A stretch of 7,948 nucleotides of DNA from an uncultured Atopobiaceae bacterium (GTDB taxonomy: Bacteria > Actinomycetota > Coriobacteriia > Coriobacteriales > Atopobiaceae), in assembly GCA_947581665.1 (NCBI GenBank), contig CANPVI010000066.1, positions 1-7,948 of the forward strand, in the 5' to 3' direction. The notes beneath the pieces are model-generated. The model saw only the letters and a list, made by a program, of their open reading frames with translations, had not been told where the DNA came from and searched no databases. This document shows, piece after piece, positions 1 through 4,835 of this stretch (positions are counted from its first letter, which is position 1; each line of letters starts with the position of its first letter). The position numbers and the translations under genes are program-made.

Positions 1-28
1 CTCAAGTGATCGTGCGTGAGAATGATGC

Positions 29-72
29 AAGCGCTCGAACGGTGCACCATGTACCTTCCTCGAGCGCTTTTT
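29..72 (+). terminator. Intrinsic terminator of a gene upstream of the window
   Basis: AAGCGCTCGA (29-38) pairs perfectly with TCGAGCGCTT (60-69), and the T-run continues to 72. The 21-nt loop holds a further GGT/ACC pairing (41-43 with 53-55). A stem followed directly by five T residues is the classical Rho-independent pattern on the + strand. The gene it would terminate lies left of the window. Confidence 0.75.
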
Positions 73-132
73 CCTGCTGCGATATCTCCGCCACGCAACC
101 CTGCGAGAGGTTGCACCGTGCTACCATGCGCG

Positions 133-255
133 TACCACTCCGCAACTCGATGAACGTCGAGGGGCACCACATATCTGCTTGTCGAACCGTCTGTTGTGAG
201 GGCATCCGCAGTCATGGAGCCGGTTTGGCATGCACTGGCGCCTTGCGGAGTGGTA
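133..255. repeat. Inverted repeat with 13-bp perfect arms in the gene-free leader
   Basis: TACCACTCCGCAA (133-145) is the exact reverse complement of TTGCGGAGTGGTA (243-255), with 97 nt between. The interval starts with a smaller hairpin, CTCGA (146-150) with TCGAG (157-161). No coding region is convincing between 73 and 345, and no clear sigma70 promoter was found there. The element could be a structured 5' leader of the lipoprotein gene, a small mobile-element remnant, or chance. Confidence 0.45.
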
Positions 256-287
256 ACCGAGGTGGATGTCCTCTAACAGGTGTCTGA

Positions 288-319
288 GCGGGGCCTTCAT
301 CCACGGCTTGAGGCCCCGC
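288..319 (+). other. Stem-loop just upstream of the PASTA-like lipoprotein start
   Basis: GCGGGGCCT (288-296) pairs perfectly with AGGCCCCGC (311-319) around a 14-nt loop. The stem ends 26 nt before the chosen ATG at 346. It lacks a T-run directly after it, although TCTCTTT follows a few bases later. It may be a leader hairpin or a weak attenuator. It also argues mildly against translation starting at the upstream GTG (280), which would make this sequence coding. Confidence 0.4.
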
Positions 320-345
320 ATCGTCTCTTTCCAGCCCTTGCGGGG

Positions 346-1578
346 ATGCGCGTCAAGTCCCTTGCGCAAACCTCGTTGGTGGTTGCGATTACCACATTGC
401 TCGCGGGCTGCACTGCGTCGCCGACTACGATTACCCTGCGAAAGACTTTGAATCAATATAGGAACGATCTCGCCACGAACGTGGTAGCTCATTTTGAAGA
501 TCTTGGGTTCACCGACGTCTCCACAGAAGAGGTAGAGAACACGCGTGGCACCAAATACAACAACACCGTCGAAAACATAACCATAGGCGGCGAATCGGAT
601 CTCCCCATCCTCTCCGAGGTGTCCTCTGACGATCCCGTGGTAGTCCAATATCGCGGCGTTTATCAAACAGAGACGATCACCCTTCCCAAGAGCGCCGACG
701 CGTATGTGGGAAAGCCCGTCCAAGAGGTCGAAGACGAGCTTACGTCGTTGGGCTTTAAGGACGTGAAAAAGGCAGCTTTAGTCAACGATCAAGGGCACGA
801 TGTTGACCAGCAGGTGACTGCCGTCACCATCAAAGGCGCCGGCGATTTCAAGTCCGGCTCCTCGTTTAAAGATGAGGATGCGGTCATCATCCAGTACTAC
901 CAGACTTTTAACGATGAGGCTGCGAATAGCACGAATAGCACGAATAGCAAGAAGAAAGGCGAAAGCCCTTCTACGAAAGTCGCGACAAGCGATGTATGGC
1001 CCGGGACTGAGTATTCCTACGTAATTGAGGATTCACGAAGTGGTTATGTTATCAAGGCAACGATGAGGTTCGGAAAATGGATTCGTGCGAACGACACCGA
1101 GAACCTCAACAAAGCCTGGAAGGCGGCAGGTGGTGAGGGCTCAGCCCCCGACATTTCCCAGTACAGTCCGCAAAAGGCGTCAGTCGATGCATATCAGGCC
1201 GACAAAGGGGCCATGACCTTCTTCACGTTGGAATTCGATAATCTTACCGAAGGCTTTGATCTGAGTGCGGATAACTCGATCGCGGTTAGCCTCTTTAAGA
1301 TCGCGGAGCTCGAGGACTATATCGAGTGGAACGAAATCGCATATCTCGACAGTGGGACATATCAATGCGGTCCCGGAAAGGGCATGACAAGCCCCTTTGT
1401 CTCATTGAAAAGTAACCATTGGGGGCCCGTTGTCATGGGGATCGCGGCGACAGACATATTCCTGCCGAAGTATGGTACCGAGGGAAATCCGGACTTTTAC
1501 TCAAGCTATCTCGAATTGGGTACTTGGCAAATCAGGGAACCGATTAGGGTTGACTTGCCCTTCCTATGGCGAGAGTAG
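346..1578 (+). CDS. Lipoprotein with two PASTA-like repeats
   Basis: Predicted exported lipoprotein of 410 residues. The N-terminus has basic residues (R2, K4), a hydrophobic stretch and the lipobox LLAG-C with Cys22, so it should be lipidated and held on the outer face of the membrane. Two repeats of about 66 residues follow (roughly 35-102 and 119-184). Each has an amphipathic helix ending in LGF-x-DV and then two or three strands ending in VxVQY or VIIQY. The second, with YVGKPVQEVEDELTSLGF, matches the PASTA pattern best. A polar linker (189-213, NSTNSTNSKKK) leads to a C-terminal domain I do not recognise. PASTA domains are known to bind peptidoglycan fragments in Ser/Thr kinases and PBPs; wall binding here is inference. 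ATG 346 was chosen over GTG 280 because it places the signal peptide at the N-terminus, although its ribosome site is poor. By eye the gene is lower in G+C than the genes to its right. Confidence 0.72.
   Translation: MRVKSLAQTSLVVAITTLLAGCTASPTTITLRKTLNQYRNDLATNVVAHFEDLGFTDVSTEEVENTRGTKYNNTVENITIGGESDLPILSEVSSDDPVVVQYRGVYQTETITLPKSADAYVGKPVQEVEDELTSLGFKDVKKAALVNDQGHDVDQQVTAVTIKGAGDFKSGSSFKDEDAVIIQYYQTFNDEAANSTNSTNSKKKGESPSTKVATSDVWPGTEYSYVIEDSRSGYVIKATMRFGKWIRANDTENLNKAWKAAGGEGSAPDISQYSPQKASVDAYQADKGAMTFFTLEFDNLTEGFDLSADNSIAVSLFKIAELEDYIEWNEIAYLDSGTYQCGPGKGMTSPFVSLKSNHWGPVVMGIAATDIFLPKYGTEGNPDFYSSYLELGTWQIREPIRVDLPFLWRE
925..951 (+). repeat. Three tandem copies of a 9-bp unit encoding NST/NSK
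   Basis: AATAGCACG occurs twice, followed by AATAGCAAG, in frame with the lipoprotein gene. It encodes the NSTNSTNSK part of the linker between the PASTA-like repeats and the C-terminal domain. Because the unit is a multiple of three, copy-number slippage would change linker length without a frameshift. Confidence 0.8.
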
Positions 1579-1661
1579 CTTCGGGATATAACCCACGAGG
1601 GCATGTAGACTGTTCCCAGGGATGTCCGTCGAGGGGGGATCGGGCTTGCGTGAGCTCGTTT

Positions 1662-1670
1662 GAGAGAGGA
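1662..1670 (+). promoter_or_regulatory. Ribosome binding site that fixes the start at 1680
   Basis: GAGAGAGGA lies 9 nt before the ATG at 1680. Together with the lipoprotein signal peptide that begins there, it supports this start over the longer open frame beginning at 1566, which would overlap the stop of the preceding gene. Confidence 0.65.
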
Positions 1671-1679
1671 TGTGGGCGT

Positions 1680-2120
1680 ATGAAGACATTGGCCTTGGGA
1701 ATCGCGGTTGCGTGCATGTTGATGGTCGCGGGATGCGGATCTGGCGGATCCTCCGTGAGCACCACGAACGGCAGCGGATCGTCGAGCTCAAGCGGGAGTT
1801 CGACAAGCTACGAGGTCGAATCCAGCGAGTCCCAAGTGGCACCTGTGGGGAACTTCTCGATCGAAGGCAAATGGAAAAACGTCGGAGAGGGCACGTGGGG
1901 GCAGATGCAGGAGGGGGCCATCATTGTCTTTGATGGCGTGAACTGCAATGTCTTCAGTCCCATGGACACCTACGCGTTCTACGACGACGGCAGCGGCTAT
2001 GTGCTCGACTGCACGAGCCCCCTCGGGGACACCGTGGACCTCGATGTGGACGTGGTGAGCGATAACGAAATCATCCTCACCGTCGGCGATAACACCATCG
2101 AACTCGCTCGCGTGAGCTAG
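1680..2120 (+). CDS. Small lipoprotein with Gly/Ser linker and beta-rich domain
   Basis: Predicted lipoprotein of 146 residues. The signal peptide MKTLALGIAVACMLMVAG is followed by lipobox Cys19 (MVAG-C), predicting lipidation and retention outside the membrane. A Gly/Ser/Thr-rich spacer (about 20-45) then serves as a flexible stalk. The C-terminal domain (about 60-146) is rich in alternating hydrophobic and polar residues typical of a small beta barrel or sandwich. It has the segments IEGKWKNVGEGTWGQ, IIVFDGVNCN and PMDTYAFYDDGSGYVLDC. I recall similar domains in other lipoproteins of gut Firmicutes and Coriobacteriia, but no function is known to me. It is the first gene of a close four-gene group; the next start is 19 bp after its stop. 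No confident promoter was found in the 101-bp gap before it. A TATAAC box at 1587-1592 lacks a well-spaced -35. Confidence 0.8.
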   Translation: MKTLALGIAVACMLMVAGCGSGGSSVSTTNGSGSSSSSGSSTSYEVESSESQVAPVGNFSIEGKWKNVGEGTWGQMQEGAIIVFDGVNCNVFSPMDTYAFYDDGSGYVLDCTSPLGDTVDLDVDVVSDNEIILTVGDNTIELARVS

Positions 2121-2139
2121 GGCGAAGTAAGGCGATCCC

Positions 2140-2544
2140 ATGAAGCGACTTGCTGCGTACGCGATCGGCGTACTGCTTTGCGCCGCGATTGCCGGCTGTG
2201 GCGGAGCGGCGGCCTCGCTGCCCGCTGAGATGGTGGGCTCGTGGAGCGATGGAAATACCTATTCCACATTTCCCATATCAGAACTCGATTTCGAGCAAAA
2301 CGGCAACGTGACACTCCATATGGATGGCACTTACCACGGCACGGTACATGGCGCAAACGGCTCCTATTCCATCTCGGTTGAGGGCGGCAACAACGCCATC
2401 TCCGACGTGACCGTCGACGAGGTGAAAGACGGTCTCGACATCACCGTCGAGGATCCCGGCGACGGAACGCTCGTCGTGCACGTGAGCGGCAAAAACGGCT
2501 ACTACTACATGGGCCCCGAGTCCGAGGTATTTGAGAAAGCCTAA
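2140..2544 (+). CDS. Small lipoprotein with lipocalin-like beta-rich domain
   Basis: Predicted lipoprotein of 134 residues. The signal peptide begins MKRLAAYAIGVLLCAAIAG, with lipobox Cys20 (AIAG-C), so the mature protein should sit on the outer membrane face. After a short linker comes EMVGSWSDG, the G-x-W opening common in small lipocalin-like domains. Repeated strand and turn segments follow (LDFEQNGNVTLHMDG, YSISVEGGNN, GTLVVHVSGKNGYYYMG). The overall plan matches the preceding lipoprotein (signal peptide, linker, GxW beta domain). They may be distant paralogues, but I see no strong residue-by-residue identity. The gene starts 19 bp after its neighbour with a weak ribosome site (TAAGG near 2128-2132), which suggests co-transcription. 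The ligand is unknown. Confidence 0.78.
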   Translation: MKRLAAYAIGVLLCAAIAGCGGAAASLPAEMVGSWSDGNTYSTFPISELDFEQNGNVTLHMDGTYHGTVHGANGSYSISVEGGNNAISDVTVDEVKDGLDITVEDPGDGTLVVHVSGKNGYYYMGPESEVFEKA

Positions 2545-2570
2545 TCCGCGACGCGGAATCGTCTCGACCA

Positions 2571-2580
2571 GAGGAAGGAG
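2571..2580 (+). promoter_or_regulatory. Strong ribosome binding site for a GTG start
   Basis: GAGGAAGGAG ends 6 nt before the GTG at 2587. This near-ideal Shine-Dalgarno sequence, and the membrane segment that starts immediately after it, fix GTG as the start codon of the gene at 2587-3066. Confidence 0.8.
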
Positions 2581-2586
2581 ACGAGC

Positions 2587-3066
2587 GTGATAGTCGTCGT
2601 TGTCATTATCATCGTGGTTGTCATCGTGGCTGCGGTGATGTACAGCTCCAAGAGAAACAGCGAGCTCAAGGAGGCGGGGAAGATCATCGATCGCCCGTCG
2701 AGCTTCTGGGAACTTGAGGAGCTCTTCTACACCACGGCCGACTTCGACGCGATCGCCGAGGAGGCGAAGGCGGGCGGATTCGCCGACACGCCGGTGGATG
2801 CCACGCTGCGGCCTTCAGCAAAGACCATGGACTTCAGCCATGCCGACGATTGGAAGGCCACGCTCAAATACCAGGGATTTCGCAACGGGGAGCATTGCTA
2901 TAAATTCGGTTTCACCAGCTGGAGCCAGTACCGGGGGATCCCGCAGAGCCTCGATACCATGAACATGACGCAAACGGCCCTGGAGAAGATCTTCCTGCGC
3001 GCCGACCCGATGTGCGCGGTGGAAACGCGCAGGGGCGAGTTCAAGACCAAGACCAACTTCATCTAG
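2587..3066 (+). CDS. Single-pass membrane protein of unknown function
   Basis: The product has 159 residues and is not recognised. It starts with an almost purely Val/Ile membrane segment (MIVVVVIIIVVVIVAAVMY, residues 1-19) followed at once by basic residues (SSKRNSELK). By the positive-inside rule the remaining ~135 residues should be cytoplasmic. The soluble part begins with a helical acidic region (FWELEELFYTTADFDAIAEEAKAGG, roughly 39-63). It continues into a mixed region with WKATLKYQGF and FGFTSWSQYRG, and ends in a basic tail. No catalytic motif is evident. Its stop is 9 bp before the next start, and the next ribosome site overlaps this stop, so the two are probably translationally coupled. 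A role together with the downstream membrane-anchored zinc-ribbon protein is inferred from that coupling only. Confidence 0.75.
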   Translation: MIVVVVIIIVVVIVAAVMYSSKRNSELKEAGKIIDRPSSFWELEELFYTTADFDAIAEEAKAGGFADTPVDATLRPSAKTMDFSHADDWKATLKYQGFRNGEHCYKFGFTSWSQYRGIPQSLDTMNMTQTALEKIFLRADPMCAVETRRGEFKTKTNFI

Positions 3067-3075
3067 GAGCCTGCC

Positions 3076-3606
3076 ATGGGACAGAATCCTATGCCCGTCA
3101 TCATCCTCATCGTCGTGCTGGTTGGCGTCTTCCTCGTCATACGCTATGGCGTGAACACCGCGGCGAACAAGGCGAACGATGCGATTTCCAATAAATGGAG
3201 TCGCTATAAGAACGCCACGAACCCGCAGGGGCGCGAGCTCCTCGCGGACCGCTACCGCGGCGTCGCGAATCTCGGGATCGCGCTCCCGCCCCCGGGCACG
3301 CCAGTTCCGCAGCCAGGTCGCAGGGCCCAGCCGGCGAGGGCGCGCGCGGTGCCGGCCGAGCAAGCGTCGGCGGCGATGAGGCCGGCCAACCCCGCGCCGG
3401 CGGCAACGAGGCCGGCCACGCAGGGCGCCCCTGCTGCTACGACTGCAACGGCTGCTCCAGTCGCGCCGGCCGCCGCTACGCCCGTTGCACCGGCAAAACC
3501 CTCATCCTCTGCACCGAAGAGGATGTTTTGCCCCAAGTGCGGCAAGGAGCTTTCGCCCGGCGCCAAGTTCTGCGGCTCCTGCGGCACGCCGATTCACGGG
3601 TCCTAG
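3076..3606 (+). CDS. Membrane-anchored zinc-ribbon protein with Ala/Pro-rich stalk
   Basis: The product has 176 residues in four parts. There is an N-terminal membrane helix (about 7-23, PVIILIVVLVGVFLVI). A basic juxtamembrane helix follows (about 24-65). A long low-complexity Ala/Pro/Thr stalk runs from about 70 to 148. The C-terminal zinc ribbon (150-174) has Cys152-x2-Cys155, ten residues, then Cys166-x2-Cys169, in the CPKCGKEL...FCGSCG pattern of the zinc-ribbon/DZR families that bind one Zn2+. Basic residues after the helix predict that the ribbon faces the cytoplasm. Such ribbons usually mediate protein or nucleic-acid contacts; the partner here is unknown. The ribosome site AGGAG (3065-3069) overlaps the stop of the preceding gene. 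This is the last gene of the group, and a terminator begins inside its stop codon. Confidence 0.85.
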   Translation: MGQNPMPVIILIVVLVGVFLVIRYGVNTAANKANDAISNKWSRYKNATNPQGRELLADRYRGVANLGIALPPPGTPVPQPGRRAQPARARAVPAEQASAAMRPANPAPAATRPATQGAPAATTATAAPVAPAAATPVAPAKPSSSAPKRMFCPKCGKELSPGAKFCGSCGTPIHGS

Positions 3607-3644
3607 CAAGACGAAAGGGACGGTTCTTTCGTCTTGCTCGTTTT
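3605..3644 (+). terminator. Strong intrinsic terminator ending the lipoprotein/zinc-ribbon operon
   Basis: AGCAAGACGAAAG (3605-3617) and CTTTCGTCTTGCT (3626-3638) form a perfect 13-bp stem with an 8-nt loop. They are followed by CG and TTTT (3641-3644). The stem starts within the TAG stop (3604-3606) of the zinc-ribbon gene, so termination is placed with almost no 3' untranslated region. Confidence 0.85.
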
Positions 3645-3646
3645 GG

Positions 3647-3705
3647 CCGAACGGGCCCGCTTACGGTGTGCCCCGAAAGGGTGCGCGGTAAGCGGGCCCG
3701 TTCGG
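3647..3705. repeat. Long GC-rich hairpin, related to the one at 4678-4718
   Basis: CCGAACGGGCCCGCTTAC (3647-3664) is the exact reverse complement of 3688-3705. The intervening 23 nt pair further with wobbles (3666-3673 with 3679-3686) around a C-GAAA loop. There is no T-run on either side, so it is not a textbook terminator on either strand. It sits directly behind the operon terminator and shares clear primary sequence with the hairpin after the dehydrogenase gene. It may be an intergenic repeat, a reserve terminator or an mRNA-stabilising structure. Confidence 0.75.
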
Positions 3706-3727
3706 GCCTCGCTGAAACAGAGCCAGC

Positions 3728-3801
3728 CTTCGCGTTCCGCGCGAAGACTAGCGATTCAGCATCATCACCGAAGGAGGCCGGTTGCAGCGCAGCTTCGCTG
3801 C
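3728..3801. other. Two small stem-loops in the gap before the dehydrogenase
   Basis: CTTCGCG (3728-3734) pairs with CGCGAAG (3740-3746), and GCAGCG (3784-3789) pairs with CGCTGC (3796-3801). Both are short and lie upstream of the likely promoter, so they need not be transcribed with the dehydrogenase. I recognise no known riboswitch or RNA family in the 195-bp gap (3707-3901). Confidence 0.35.
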
Positions 3802-3838
3802 ACCGCAACATGGGCTCTTTCGGCGGGATTGCGCGGGC

Positions 3839-3866
3839 TTGCACCGTGGGCAAGGTTCCATAATCT
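3839..3866 (+). promoter_or_regulatory. Possible promoter of the dehydrogenase gene
   Basis: TTGCAC (3839-3844) and TAATCT (3861-3866) are separated by 16 bp. They lie 35 bp before the ATG at 3902, giving a plausible short leader. The match to sigma70 consensus is partial, and an overlapping CATAAT (3859-3864) would have a spacer that is too short. Treat as a candidate only. Confidence 0.3.
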
Positions 3867-3901
3867 CTTGCGTCCCGTCACATCCAAGCGAAAGGAATCC
3901 C

Positions 3902-4651
3902 ATGCTTCTTGAAGGAAAGGTCGCCGTCGTCACCGGCGGAACGCGCGGCATCGGGCTCGCCATCGTGAAATCGTTCCTCCACCACGGCGCATCCGTCACG
4001 CTTTGCGGGTCGCGCAAGGAGACCGTGGAGAAGGCGCTCGCGGAGATCGAGGACCTCATGCCCGGCGCCCCCGTGCGCGGCGCCCATCCCGATCTCACCG
4101 ACGAAGCCGAGGTGCGGGCCACGATCGAGGAGACCATGGGCGCCTTCGGCGGCCACCTCGACATCATGGTGAACAACGCGGGCATCTCGCAGTCGACCCC
4201 GCTCGTCTCCTACACCCCCGAGGAGATCCAGAAGGTCATCGACCTGAACATCCTCTCCGTGTTCAACGGCTGCCAGGCCGCCGCGAAGGTCATGGTCGAG
4301 CAGGGCTCGGGCGTCATCTTGAACACGAGCTCGATCGTCTCGCTCTACGGCCAGGCGGCGGGCTGCGGCTATCCCGCCTCGAAGTTCGCCGTGAACGGCC
4401 TCACCAAGTCCCTCGCGCGCGAGCTCGGGCCGAAGGGCGTCCGCGTGAACGCCGTCGCGCCCGGCGTGACGGCCACCGACATGGTGGCCGCGCTTCCCGA
4501 GGAGATGGTCAAGCGCGTGTCCGCCGGCATCCCGCTCGGCCGCCCCGGCGAGCCCGAGGAGGTGGCCAACGTCTTCAGCTTCCTCGCCTCGGACAAGGCC
4601 TCCTACGTGACGGGGTGCGTGGTCTCCGTCGACGGCGGTGCCGTGTTCTAA
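3902..4651 (+). CDS. Short-chain dehydrogenase/reductase (classical SDR, BaiA/FabG-like)
   Basis: NAD(P)(H)-dependent oxidoreductase of 249 residues, the usual length for classical SDRs, predicted cytosolic and probably tetrameric. Visible motifs are the Rossmann TGGTRGIG (11-18), NNAG (91-94), and the catalytic Asn116, Ser144, Tyr157 and Lys161 (YPASK), followed by the PGV-x-x-TDM loop. At the end of the second strand the sequence is GSRK (Arg38) rather than an acidic residue, which favours NADP(H). From memory of the family it resembles BaiA-type 3-alpha-hydroxysteroid dehydrogenases (shared PDLT, VFNG, GYPASK, TDM, ANV-x-x-FLASD). FabG-type 3-oxoacyl-ACP reductases and sugar dehydrogenases share much of this, so the substrate is not settled. 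The start at 3902 has AAAGGA (3891-3896) at proper spacing. The open frame continues upstream without SDR-like sequence. It appears to be transcribed alone. Confidence 0.9.
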   Translation: MLLEGKVAVVTGGTRGIGLAIVKSFLHHGASVTLCGSRKETVEKALAEIEDLMPGAPVRGAHPDLTDEAEVRATIEETMGAFGGHLDIMVNNAGISQSTPLVSYTPEEIQKVIDLNILSVFNGCQAAAKVMVEQGSGVILNTSSIVSLYGQAAGCGYPASKFAVNGLTKSLARELGPKGVRVNAVAPGVTATDMVAALPEEMVKRVSAGIPLGRPGEPEEVANVFSFLASDKASYVTGCVVSVDGGAVF

Positions 4652-4671
4652 GCCGCCTGCTCCCTTACGCC

Positions 4672-4724
4672 AAAAAGGCCCGCTTGCCGTGTGCGCGAAG
4701 CGTGCGCGGCAGGCGGGCTTTCTT
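4672..4724 (+). terminator. Terminator after the dehydrogenase, with A- and T-tracts
   Basis: The arms 4678-4696 and 4700-4718 pair along 19 positions (including G-U wobbles) around a GAA loop. AAAAA (4672-4676) lies on the left and TTTCTT (4719-4724) on the right, so it could work on both strands. It lies 20 bp after the dehydrogenase stop. Its core closely resembles the hairpin at 3647-3705. Confidence 0.8.
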
Positions 4725-4751
4725 GGCGCGTTCAAGAAAACGTTAAACACG

Positions 4752-4769
4752 TTTGCCCGATCGGGCAAA
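4752..4769. promoter_or_regulatory. Palindromic operator-like site, copy 1
   Basis: TTTGCCCGATCGGGCAAA is an 18-bp perfect palindrome. Its left half would contain the -35 region (TTTGCC) of the ATPase promoter. The same 14-bp core recurs 35 bp downstream. Perfect dyad symmetry, duplication and promoter overlap are typical of binding sites for a dimeric repressor; the cognate protein is not identified. Confidence 0.7.
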
Positions 4770-4779
4770 AGTGTATAGT
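4752..4779 (+). promoter_or_regulatory. Likely promoter of the AAA ATPase gene
   Basis: TATAGT (4774-4779) is a good -10 box. TTTGCC (4752-4757) can serve as a weak -35 with a 16-bp spacer. Transcription would start near 4786, immediately before operator copy 2, leaving a leader of about 50 nt. Confidence 0.5.
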
Positions 4780-4788
4780 GAACAAAAT

Positions 4789-4802
4789 TGCCCGATCGGG
4801 CA
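4789..4802. promoter_or_regulatory. Palindromic operator-like site, copy 2
   Basis: TGCCCGATCGGGCA is a 14-bp perfect palindrome identical to the core of copy 1. The centres are 35 bp apart, a little over three helical turns. It would lie just downstream of the predicted transcription start, where bound protein could block initiation or elongation, possibly with looping between the two copies. Confidence 0.7.
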
Positions 4803-4835
4803 GAATTGTTTAGCGGAGCGAATGGGGCGAGCAAC

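Noticed and set aside
6..287. Open frame of 93 codons on the + strand in the leader
   Set aside because: It begins before and runs through a clear terminator and the inverted repeat, is Cys/Arg-rich without pattern, and lacks a ribosome site.
280..345. Upstream GTG start for the PASTA-like lipoprotein
   Set aside because: It would put 22 non-hydrophobic residues before the signal peptide and make a stem-loop coding. ATG 346 gives a standard lipoprotein signal.
121..723. Open frame of 200 codons on the - strand at the left end
   Set aside because: Most of it is antisense to the lipoprotein gene, and it also spans the inverted repeat and stem-loop. The translation has no recognisable domain.
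1579..1679. Promoter with TATAAC (1587-1592) for the lipoprotein operon
   Set aside because: The nearest -35-like boxes (TTGACT 1550-1555, TTGCCC 1555-1560) are 26-31 bp away, too far for a normal sigma70 promoter.
4788..4835. Upstream TTG start for the ATPase
   Set aside because: It lies inside operator copy 2, almost at the predicted transcription start, with no ribosome site possible. ATG 4836 gives the usual family N-terminus.
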